The position numbers were made by a program, and so were the translations under genes. The notes under the pieces are model-generated. The model made no database searches and was not told the origin of the DNA. It worked only from the letters and a program-made list of their open reading frames with translations. From contig JABMPU010000012.1 of the NCBI GenBank assembly GCA_013203665.1, forward strand, positions 1-52,831: a stretch of DNA of 52,831 bases, written 5' to 3'. This stretch comes from Armatimonadota bacterium (GTDB lineage Bacteria; Cloacimonadota; Cloacimonadia; Cloacimonadales; TCS61). Shown piece by piece: positions 36,756 to 43,723 of this stretch (positions within the stretch are counted from its first letter, which is position 1; each line of letters opens with the position of its first letter).

Positions 36756-36775
36756 CTCAAAGCTCGTGCTTTGAG
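36756..36775. repeat. Palindrome CTCAAAGC-TCGT-GCTTTGAG after phnE
   Basis: Perfect 8-base arms directly after the phnE stop. It is followed by AAAGATC rather than a T-run, so it is better read as an interspersed palindrome than a terminator. Confidence 0.5.
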
Positions 36776-36841
36776 AAAGATCAAAGAATAAAGATAAAAG
36801 GCAAAATCAGAAAGCAAAAAGATTAAAGATAAAAGAAAGAA

Positions 36842-36880
36842 ACTTAGTGGAACTTAGTGTCCTTAGTGGCTTCGTGGTAA
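36842..36880. repeat. CACGAAG-type repeat abutting a HAD gene start
   Basis: Units ACTTAGTG, TCCTTAGTG and GCTTCGTGG end 3-4 bases before the ATG at 36884. The 5' leader of the gene is therefore repeat sequence without a normal Shine-Dalgarno site. Confidence 0.65.
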
Positions 36881-36883
36881 AAA

Positions 36884-37543
36884 ATGAAATATAAAGCTGT
36901 AATCTTTGATCTGGATGGAACTCTCATAGATTCGATGGGAGTGTGGTTCCAGGTCGATGTGGAATACTTGGGAAAACGAAATATTGAGGTTCAGGAAAAC
37001 CTTTTCTCACAGGTTGAGGGTGGAAACAGTTTCATTGAAATTGCTCAATTCTTCAAAAAAAGATTTAACCTGCCTGATACACTCGACGAAATTATGAATG
37101 AGTGGACCGAAATGGTTGCTCATCATTATGAGAACGATGTTAAACTGAAACCCGGTGCTTTCGAACTAATTCAATATCTTAAAAGCAAAAACATCAAGTT
37201 AGGAATCGGAACCAGTAATTCCAGGTATCTCACAGAAATAGTTCTGAAAGCAAATAACGTGCTGGATTATTTTGATTGTATTGTTGCCGGTTGTGAAGAA
37301 ATAAAAGGTAAACCTTTTCCGGATATTTTCCTGAAATTAGCATCTCAATTAGAAATCGATGCGAACGAATGTATTGTTATTGAAGATGTTTTAGTTGGCG
37401 TGAAAGCAGCTAAAGAAGCAGGCATGAAAGTTTTTGCCATTTATGATAAATACTCTAAAAAAGAGAAGACAGAAATTTCTGAGATTGCAGATTTTTATGC
37501 AGATGATTTCCAACAGATTTTGGAGAAGTTTAGCCACGAATAA
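36884..37543 (+). CDS. HAD-superfamily hydrolase, beta-phosphoglucomutase-like
   Basis: A 219-aa HAD subfamily IA enzyme: Asp9/Asp11 (FDLDGTLID), motif II GTSN, a motif III Lys in IKGKPFPDIF, and motif IV VIEDVLVGVKAAKEAGM. The helical cap and the GKPxPDIF pattern fit sugar-phosphate phosphatases or beta-phosphoglucomutases; the substrate is not assigned. The final residues SHE and the TAA stop come from a CCACGAAT-type repeat. The start is weakly defined, but MKYKAVIFDLDG is the natural N-terminus. It is the last gene of the plus-strand island. Confidence 0.85.
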   Translation: MKYKAVIFDLDGTLIDSMGVWFQVDVEYLGKRNIEVQENLFSQVEGGNSFIEIAQFFKKRFNLPDTLDEIMNEWTEMVAHHYENDVKLKPGAFELIQYLKSKNIKLGIGTSNSRYLTEIVLKANNVLDYFDCIVAGCEEIKGKPFPDIFLKLASQLEIDANECIVIEDVLVGVKAAKEAGMKVFAIYDKYSKKEKTEISEIADFYADDFQQILEKFSHE

Positions 37544-37562
37544 ACGCGAATTAACACGAAAA
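37533..37562. repeat. CACGAATT-type repeat at the HAD gene stop
   Basis: Units CCACGAATAA, ACGCGAATT and AACACGAAA. It codes for the last two residues of the HAD protein and gives its stop codon. A relative lies in the M1 peptidase gene at 52705-52733. Confidence 0.65.
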
Positions 37563-37583
37563 TAGGTAATGGATTTAAAAGGA

Positions 37584-37641
37584 TAATAATTAGCACCCCA
37601 CGAACTGAGCTTGCGGAATTTGTGATTGCTTTTGTTAAGTG
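37584..37641 (-). other. attC-like site 2 (end of cassette B)
   Basis: On the minus strand the left box CACTTAAC (37634-37641) fits RYYYAAC and complements the first bases of cassette B (TTAAGTG). An AGCA/TGCT pair (37627-37630 with 37592-37595) and an inner imperfect CACAAATT/AGTTCGTG stem follow. The right box is degenerate (AATTATTA). The stop of the DUF4238-like gene lies in the left box. Confidence 0.5.
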
Positions 37642-38510
37642 TGATTAGTAATAGGATATTTTAGTTTTTTGATTATTTTCAATAAGTATTTTTTATCCCT
37701 CGAAATAATTAACTCTTTCGCTTTTTTTGCAATATAAACATTCAGTTCAAAGAGTTTCTTTCTATTAGGCATTTTTTTAAATATGAATTTTCTACCTGTT
37801 TCAAAAAGCCAAATAAGACACCGTGAATTTAATGGAAAATAAATTTCAGTGTTTTCATAAATAATACCATCCAAATTTGATTGATTAAATATAACAATTG
37901 GATTATCAATTGTTATGAAACTTGATTCATCATTAGACAAATAGAAAAAGAAGACGTTTTTGTTTAATAAAATATTCATAATTTTTTCTTCTTCTTCATC
38001 ACCAAGATTTTTAATCAAATCTACCGTAGTATTTTGAATAAAAATCTTAATATTATCGAAATCTTTTTCACTGACTAATAAACTATCATCATTTACAATC
38101 TTGTTAAGAATCATCTTTTCTATTTTTTTTTTCATAGATGGATTTTTTTTTATATTCCAAAATAGAAATTGAATAAGTAATTCTTTTTCAGAATTATCAA
38201 ATTGCATTATCTCTTTATTATTTCTAATTGCAAATATATTATTATCAATTTTATTAAATAGAACTTTCATTTTATTTTCAAGCCTGCTAAAATATTTCTC
38301 CAACGAAGGATCATAACTTCCATCTTTCGAAATTTTAGAGTACATATAATGTCGAAAAGCAAAATTATGGGGTTCTTGAAAACAAATTTTTCTCTTTATT
38401 ATATCATAAAACCAATTTTGACATCCTTTGCTTTTAGGATGTGGATTTGGTCTTGAAAAACCTTTTAAATAAAATTGGGAAAGAAAGTGTTGTTTTTTAT
38501 AATGTGCCAT
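37635..38510 (-). CDS. DUF4238-like protein (cassette B)
   Basis: A 291-aa soluble, Lys/Asn-rich protein. The N-terminus KKQHFLSQFYLKGFS and the later TIDNPIVIFNQ ... YFPLNSRCLIWLF fit DUF4238, whose biochemical role is not known. Its base composition is more AT-rich than that of the housekeeping genes. The ATG has no clear Shine-Dalgarno site; the leader is AT-rich and lies just inside the proposed cassette start. The TAA stop falls in the attC-like left box. Genes of this kind in cassettes are often of unknown or defensive function; that is inference. Confidence 0.7.
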   Translation of the reverse strand: MAHYKKQHFLSQFYLKGFSRPNPHPKSKGCQNWFYDIIKRKICFQEPHNFAFRHYMYSKISKDGSYDPSLEKYFSRLENKMKVLFNKIDNNIFAIRNNKEIMQFDNSEKELLIQFLFWNIKKNPSMKKKIEKMILNKIVNDDSLLVSEKDFDNIKIFIQNTTVDLIKNLGDEEEEKIMNILLNKNVFFFYLSNDESSFITIDNPIVIFNQSNLDGIIYENTEIYFPLNSRCLIWLFETGRKFIFKKMPNRKKLFELNVYIAKKAKELIISRDKKYLLKIIKKLKYPITNHT

Positions 38511-38535
38511 ATTTATTTATTATTGTTAATTATTA

Positions 38536-38589
38536 CACTTAATGTTTTGGCTGTGCTACGAACCCTTTCGTGAACAGCTTTGTTAGGTG
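38536..38589 (-). other. attC-like site 1 (end of cassette A)
   Basis: A 54-base imperfect hairpin. The outer boxes CACCTAAC (38582-38589, minus) and ATTAAGTG (38536-38543, minus) pair with two G-T wobbles. Unpaired spacers, a GCTGT/ACAGC pair and an inner ACGAA/TTCGT stem around four bases follow. Size and layout fit attC sites, but the right box begins with A instead of G. Confidence 0.6.
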
Positions 38590-38615
38590 ATTTGATTATT
38601 AATTTATCCTTTAAA

Positions 38616-39512
38616 TTATTTATATTTTTTAAAGGATATTGAAAAGCGTTTTTCTTGGTCTCCGGAATCAAGCAAATTATTTGTTATTGGAGTACGAAAA
38701 ACAATTTCAAAGTTGCCTGGTTTGTTTAGTTCCTCTATACTGTAAATGTTATCCTTTTCAGTAAAATAAATAATATCAACCTTATTAATCTTTACTTTAC
38801 CAATATATGCACTAACAGAATCTGCAGGAAATCCAGTGTAGTTTACAATATCATTATTGGAATAACCCATCATCTTAAGTTGTTTACAATAAGTTATCTT
38901 TTGTTCTTTTGTGTAAGCTGAAGTATAGAGTTGAGTATATTGCATAGCATCTTGCATAGCTTTTTTTTGTATGTCATTTATTTCTGGCGCAATTATAAAA
39001 TCAAAAGGATTGTTTCTATCCATTGCATTAAGTTGTTTTAATGTTGGTACTCGGACACCATCTCTCAACAGGATAAAATCTTCTTCATAAGCATAAGTAT
39101 TCCAAGTGGTTGTGCTTGTATATTGTGGCATAACATCAATTTTAACAGCGTTCATTTTGGATAAATACTTAATTGTTGAATCGTTAGTATGAATATATTC
39201 TCTCGCACAATTTTTACTATGTTCCGCAATGAGCCTTAAGGGTGTGTAAATTTTGCAATAAACTATCATATTGCCAAATGTCGCTTTTGTTAAATATGCA
39301 TATTCTAGAGCGTTGCTATCTTTTTCTTGAATCCCAAAATTTACTGCATTATTGATATTTTCTTGTGAAGGTTCTTTTATAATACCTCCAAAGTAGTTTT
39401 GATAATTTTCAGGAATTTTATTTATATAACCTTGCTCATGCAAGCTCCATCCTGAATATGAACAACTGATAATAGTAATTAAAATAACAAAAAGTAAAAA
39501 AACGTTTTTCAT
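38616..39512 (-). CDS. Predicted lipoprotein of unknown function (cassette A)
   Basis: A 298-aa protein with a signal and lipobox (TIISCS, Cys near residue 17). The body is mixed alpha/beta, with no family I recognise. One segment (LKMMGYSNNDIVNYTGFPADSVSAYIG) resembles a helix-turn-helix, which is odd for a secreted protein and may be coincidence. TTGGAGGAAC precedes the ATG, so it carries its own ribosome-binding site, as cassette genes often do. It is bounded by attC-like sequence on both sides. Confidence 0.7.
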   Translation of the reverse strand: MKNVFLLFVILITIISCSYSGWSLHEQGYINKIPENYQNYFGGIIKEPSQENINNAVNFGIQEKDSNALEYAYLTKATFGNMIVYCKIYTPLRLIAEHSKNCAREYIHTNDSTIKYLSKMNAVKIDVMPQYTSTTTWNTYAYEEDFILLRDGVRVPTLKQLNAMDRNNPFDFIIAPEINDIQKKAMQDAMQYTQLYTSAYTKEQKITYCKQLKMMGYSNNDIVNYTGFPADSVSAYIGKVKINKVDIIYFTEKDNIYSIEELNKPGNFEIVFRTPITNNLLDSGDQEKRFSISFKKYK

Positions 39513-39538
39513 TGTTCCTCCAACTTAAAAATTAATTT

Positions 39539-39574
39539 CACCTAACTTTAGTATGCCACGCCATTAAAAAGGTG
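39539..39574 (-). other. Cassette boundary, possible degenerate attC upstream of cassette A
   Basis: On the minus strand a short hairpin (CACCT ... AGGTG outer pair, ATG/CAT inner pair) ends with GTTAGGTG (39539-39546), a good GTTRRRY right box. The left box is poor. The rest of the gap up to hutH (39575-39675) shows nothing else. Confidence 0.35.
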
Positions 39575-39675
39575 TATCCAACCAACTCATAATTACAATA
39601 TTGCTTACATCCTAAACCCGATTTAATACTCATCCCTCTTTTTTTGATAATTAATATAAATTTCAACTGATCTAT

Positions 39676-41202
39676 CTAATACGTTTTCAGCTCTCCAATA
39701 GCTTCTTCCACAGCATGCAGAATTTTGCGGATCTTCACTGTTTCCATCATATTATTGTGGTCTGTGTAAAGTGTTCGGTCCACATCGAGATGTTCCACCA
39801 CTTTTCTCACAGCATCATGAGCGACTTGAGTTCCAGTTCCAAATTTGAAATCCCGGAAATCAAGGGCTTGAGCAGCAGCAATGAATTCAATTCCCAAAAT
39901 GCCGTAGGCATTATCGATTATCTGCCTGGTTTTCAGTGCTGTATTCATTCCCATACTCACAAAATCTTCCTGGTCTGCAGCAGCCGGGATAGATTGAATC
40001 GAAGCTGGAGTAGAAAGAATCCGCTGCTCCACGATCATCATATCTGCAGTGTACTGGCTAAGCATATGACCGGAGTACATACCAGCACCTTTGGTTAGAA
40101 ATGCAGGTAATCCAACACTGAGAGCAGGATTCAAAAGACGATTCAGACGACGTTCGGAAATCACGCAGACCATTGTGATAACTGCACCCAGCATATCCAG
40201 CGGAACAGAGATAGGTGAGCCCTGAAAATTTGCACCGGTAATTACCACTTCTTCATCCGGCAGAAAAATGGGATTATCCCCCACTCCATTAAGTTCAATT
40301 TCCAGTTGACTTCTGGTCCATCTAAGCTGGTCGCGAGCTGCACCGATAACCTGTGGTGAAGACCTCATGCTGTATGCATCCTGAACTTTTACTTTTATTC
40401 CTTTCAGCAATTCCGAACCTTTGAGCATTCTCTGGATATTTTCCGCAGAAGTAACAGCTCCCTGAAATCCGCGCAATTTATGAAGACGAACATCATAAGG
40501 TTTAAGATTTGCCATCAACGCTTCCAAAGTCATGGCACAAGCAATTTCTGCCTGTTTCAAAAATCTTTCAGCTTCGTAAATCTGGATTGCAGCCATTCCT
40601 GCTGTTAGATTGCTGCCATTAATGCAGGCAAGTCCATCTCGAGCTTTCAGACCCGGAATGGGAATTCCTGCCTGATCCAATGCTGTTTTTCCGGACAGGC
40701 GTTTACCTTTATAAAAAGCTTCACCTTCACCCATCATGAGCAGAGCGATCTGGCTCATGGGAGAAAGATCACCGCAAGCTCCCACGCTTCCCTTCTCACA
40801 CACCACGGGTGTAACTCCCTTATTCAGCATCTCAACCAGAGTTTGGGTAATATCAGCACGACAAGCAGAATTACCATTTGCATGAACATTGGCACGAGAT
40901 AGCATTGCTGCCCGAACATGTTCAATGGGACATGGCTTGCCAATTCCTGCTGAATGGTTATAAATAAGATATTTCTGGAATTGTTTGATCTGCTCTTCGG
41001 TTAATACTATCTCAGAAAATTCACCAATTCCGGTATTTACACCATACATGATTTCTTTTTCTTCGATCTTCTTTTCGATGAAAGCTCTGCATTTTTTTAT
41101 TCGTGCCAAAGCATCAGAATGTAATTCAACCTTTTCATTTCTAACAGCCACATTATAAACATCTTCGATCTTTAGATTTTTTCCGGTGATAATTATAGCC
41201 AT
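39676..41202 (-). CDS. hutH: Histidine ammonia-lyase family enzyme with Ala-Cys-Gly MIO triad
   Basis: A 508-aa aromatic amino acid lyase, which eliminates ammonia from histidine to give urocanate if the name holds. The active-site segment reads VGACGDLSPMSQ; Cys143 stands where the serine precursor of the MIO cofactor normally is. Other conserved parts are present: NHSAGIG, YSMRSSPQVIGA and DFVSMGMNTAL. AGGAG lies just before the ATG. No hutU, hutI or hutG is in the window, so the pathway and even the substrate (His, Tyr or Phe) are open. A relative such as an aminomutase is possible. Confidence 0.88.
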   Translation of the reverse strand: MAIIITGKNLKIEDVYNVAVRNEKVELHSDALARIKKCRAFIEKKIEEKEIMYGVNTGIGEFSEIVLTEEQIKQFQKYLIYNHSAGIGKPCPIEHVRAAMLSRANVHANGNSACRADITQTLVEMLNKGVTPVVCEKGSVGACGDLSPMSQIALLMMGEGEAFYKGKRLSGKTALDQAGIPIPGLKARDGLACINGSNLTAGMAAIQIYEAERFLKQAEIACAMTLEALMANLKPYDVRLHKLRGFQGAVTSAENIQRMLKGSELLKGIKVKVQDAYSMRSSPQVIGAARDQLRWTRSQLEIELNGVGDNPIFLPDEEVVITGANFQGSPISVPLDMLGAVITMVCVISERRLNRLLNPALSVGLPAFLTKGAGMYSGHMLSQYTADMMIVEQRILSTPASIQSIPAAADQEDFVSMGMNTALKTRQIIDNAYGILGIEFIAAAQALDFRDFKFGTGTQVAHDAVRKVVEHLDVDRTLYTDHNNMMETVKIRKILHAVEEAIGELKTY

Positions 41203-41260
41203 TTTTATCTCCTAATTTGTTTTTTTATAAAGTATTTTGTAAATAAAATATTTTTATCAG

Positions 41261-41332
41261 AACTGTCGCACTGAGCATAGTGGAAGTGTTAACTCACATT
41301 ATTTTATATCCTTCGACTCGGCTCAGGATGAC
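41261..41332. repeat. CTTCGACTCGGCTCAGGATGACA-type interspersed repeat
   Basis: GTCGCACTGAGCATAGTGGAAGTG (starting about 41264) and, inverted, CTTCGACTCGGCTCAGGATGACA (ending about 41332) form an imperfect inverted pair of a repeat type common in environmental genomes. It fills the 162-base gap before hutH. Confidence 0.6.
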
Positions 41333-41364
41333 AAAAACATCCAATGATGCTGAACTCTTATTTC

Positions 41365-42039
41365 TTAAAACTGATATCTGCAAAATAAGCCGGGATTCAA
41401 ATCTTTATCAAATCCGACTTTGAATTCCAATCTCTTTAATTTGGAACTTATTCTCATGGAGTGTATTGCACTGAAGATATGATTGGCAATAATCGCTCCG
41501 GTAAATACTTGTACATAATCGGAATATTGCAGAATTCTTTTTCTCAGAACTCCGTATTGTTTCTTTTTATCTTTATTATCCCAATTCCAATAATATTCAT
41601 CAGAATAGATATTGTTCTGAATATATTCTTCGCGAGCAACAGGGTCTTCGATTTTTTCTGCTTCAGCTAGGATATGAGCATTGTAGCCACCGGCTTCATA
41701 ACCTGAACTGGTATATTTTTTCAGATGACCAAAATAAGATTCATCATAATTTTGGGATGGATCGATATGAGCATATTTGATGGCGTATTTGAAGGAAGCT
41801 GTTTCTTTAAAATTGGATTCCTCCAAATAATAGTATTTGGCAGACCATAACAAGATTTCAGCAGCCATGAGAGCATAACCGGATTTATGACCTACGGAAA
41901 GTTCTCCCCAGCCCGGGAAAATCGCCGATTTCAGCATATTTGTGGCAGGACTGATATTTTTGGCTGAAAGAGTACAAAAAAAAGTTAACACTAAAATCAG
42001 TAAGAAAATGCTGCGTTTAGAACTTATATTCGTATCCAA
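41365..42039 (-). CDS. Small envelope protein, DUF5683-like, paralogue 3
   Basis: A 224-aa protein with an N-terminal signal or anchor (SIFLLILVLTFFCTLSA) and the shared segment MLKSAIFPGWGELSVGHKSGYALMAAEI. The C-terminus ends in a short aromatic strand (FCRYQF), as outer-membrane or periplasmic proteins do. The start is a TTG at 42039 with AAAGGAT seven bases upstream, overlapping the previous gene by 23 bases. It is the last gene of the porV operon. Function unknown. Confidence 0.72.
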   Translation of the reverse strand: MDTNISSKRSIFLLILVLTFFCTLSAKNISPATNMLKSAIFPGWGELSVGHKSGYALMAAEILLWSAKYYYLEESNFKETASFKYAIKYAHIDPSQNYDESYFGHLKKYTSSGYEAGGYNAHILAEAEKIEDPVAREEYIQNNIYSDEYYWNWDNKDKKKQYGVLRKRILQYSDYVQVFTGAIIANHIFSAIHSMRISSKLKRLEFKVGFDKDLNPGLFCRYQF

Positions 42040-42688
42040 TTTTTAATCCTTTATTTTCCCAAACCGGAGCAACAGTTAATTTGCCGTAATATTTATTTTG
42101 TTTATTATATTTTTTAGCAGAAATCGCACTATCCAGAACACTTACCAACCTATTTAAAATTAAACCAGCCACAGCAAAATTGGTACAAATTTCCAGGTCT
42201 TGTTTTTGCCGACGCAGTTTCTTAAATTTAGACCAGTTTTTATCGGTTTCCCAATCCCAGCCTTCTTCTTCAGGAATTAGATGCAAGTTCAAATATTCCT
42301 GGTAAGTTTCCTCATCATTTAAGTAAATAAGAAAATAATTCCTTGCTGCCAAGATGATTCTTGCATTATACTCTTCACTGCTGATATAATCTTGAGCATT
42401 TTGATATAAAACATCCGAACTGTTTTCAGGAACTCCGGCATTGGCAAAGGCAAATCGTTCATAAGAATCTATTTTCCATTCAGTTTCAGATTTGAACCTG
42501 AAATAATAAAATAAAATAGCAAATTCCGCTCCCAGAAAAAATCCTGCTTTTGTAGGATTCTTTGTGTAGATTTCTCCCAAACCGGGGAGAATGACAGAAT
42601 ACAACATTGCTTTTCTCGCTGATAATTGCTGGCTGAAAAGATTGAATGAAATGATCAGCAAGAGAAATAAAAGGAGTATTTTTTTCAT
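42017..42688 (-). CDS. Small envelope protein, DUF5683-like, paralogue 2
   Basis: A 223-aa protein with a signal peptide (KKILLLFLLLIISFNLFSQQ) followed by ARKAMLYSVILPGLGEIYTKNPTKAGFFLGAEF, the family core. The C-terminal IGYEYKF is a beta-signal-like end. It shares the LPGLGE core with the two neighbours, so the three arose by duplication. Function unknown. Confidence 0.75.
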   Translation of the reverse strand: MKKILLLFLLLIISFNLFSQQLSARKAMLYSVILPGLGEIYTKNPTKAGFFLGAEFAILFYYFRFKSETEWKIDSYERFAFANAGVPENSSDVLYQNAQDYISSEEYNARIILAARNYFLIYLNDEETYQEYLNLHLIPEEEGWDWETDKNWSKFKKLRRQKQDLEICTNFAVAGLILNRLVSVLDSAISAKKYNKQNKYYGKLTVAPVWENKGLKIGYEYKF

Positions 42689-42711
42689 TTATTAAAGTCC
42701 ATCCTTAAAAT

Positions 42712-42818
42712 CACCCCCGGCCCCTCTCTTTGGAAAAGAAAGGGGAGAATGAGAACTCGTATCTTCTTAGTTTACCTATGTTTCCCTTCTTTTGCAAAGA
42801 GGGATTAGGGGAGTTAGA
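42712..42818. repeat. CCCCTCTCTTTGG-type repeat between paralogues
   Basis: Palindrome CCCCTCTCTTTGG/AAGAAAGGGG (about 42721-42745) and the related CCCTTCTTTTGCAAAGAGGG (42784-42803) lie in the 163-base gap between the second and third paralogue. Confidence 0.6.
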
Positions 42819-42851
42819 AATAAAAAAACCTGCTTTACGAATAAGCATCAA

Positions 42852-43712
42852 TTAGAACCTTTTGCTGATAACGAGAGCAGGAGCAATATTGTTTTGCACC
42901 ATTACAGGCATCAACTTGATTTTCAGAGAATTATCGGAAATGTATTCCCTATTATATTTTTGGGTAACTCTCAAGGCATCAAAGGCACTTACAATATGAT
43001 TGAGAACAATACCAAAACCAAATAAATCTGCCGTTTCATAGGAATCTCTTGAATCATTTCGCATCGAAATATATTCAGCTCTCATACCGCTGTATCGTCC
43101 AAGCTTTCCATCATACAACTCTTCATTACCTACATAATATGATGAAAGAGAATCAGTAGGATGATTACCCTCCCATCTATTGCCCAATTCATCTTCTTCC
43201 CATATCCAGTCTGGACCTGTCCAATAACCATCAGGATGTGTTGCATAAATACTTGTCCAGTCCAACCAGCCGAAAATGTATTTATCGTATTTGCCGATAT
43301 CTTCATAAAAGTGTTGAGTATTTGCATCATCCAAACGAAAATGATTATCATAAAACGTTGAGTTGTTCAATGGAGCAATAATCAGATCATCTTCGGCATC
43401 ATGTTGATAGGTTCGGCTGTAATGATCATCAGCAAATTTTTCGAAATCTTTCTCGAGATCCTGTCCTTCTTTAGTAAAATGCATCAGCCCATACCACAAA
43501 CCGATTTCTATCACCGGAAAAATATAGGTGGTTATGCTATTACGATTTGCGTAGAATTGTCCGGCACCCGGAAAAATGGCAGAAAACAGCATTGCTTTCC
43601 TGGCATTTTTTTTTTCATAATTCACAGCAATAATATCGTTTCTTATTTCCTGAGCTGCCATAGAGATAAAAATAATCATTACAATCAGGATGGATAAAAT
43701 TTTCTTATTCAT
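42852..43712 (-). CDS. Small envelope protein, DUF5683-like, paralogue 1
   Basis: A 286-aa protein with a signal peptide and the core ARKAMLFSAIFPGAGQFYANRNSITTYIFPVIEIG. A longer middle loop than in the other two is rich in Asp, Tyr and Trp. It ends in ALVISKRF. AAAGGAG precedes the ATG. It begins 11 bases after the M6 protease gene, so the two are in one operon. Function unknown. Confidence 0.75.
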   Translation of the reverse strand: MNKKILSILIVMIIFISMAAQEIRNDIIAVNYEKKNARKAMLFSAIFPGAGQFYANRNSITTYIFPVIEIGLWYGLMHFTKEGQDLEKDFEKFADDHYSRTYQHDAEDDLIIAPLNNSTFYDNHFRLDDANTQHFYEDIGKYDKYIFGWLDWTSIYATHPDGYWTGPDWIWEEDELGNRWEGNHPTDSLSSYYVGNEELYDGKLGRYSGMRAEYISMRNDSRDSYETADLFGFGIVLNHIVSAFDALRVTQKYNREYISDNSLKIKLMPVMVQNNIAPALVISKRF

Positions 43713-43723
43713 AATTAACTCCT

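Larger units (their letters stand above)
37584..39546 (-). mobile_element. Putative integron cassette array without integrase (CALIN-like)
   Basis: Two single-gene units on the minus strand. Cassette A (38543-39545) begins TTAGGTG and its 3' hairpin has left box CACCTAAC. Cassette B (about 37590-38542) begins TTAAGTG and has left box CACTTAAC. In true cassettes the start and the left box must complement each other, and both pairs do. No integrase gene is in the window. This is an inference from site structure. Confidence 0.55.

Noticed and set aside
36756..36775. Intrinsic terminator after phnE
   Set aside because: Perfect dyad but followed by AAAGATC rather than T; treated as a repeat.
38850..38910. 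Helix-turn-helix domain in the cassette A lipoprotein
   Set aside because: The segment looks like one, but a DNA-binding role does not fit a lipidated secreted protein and the match is short.
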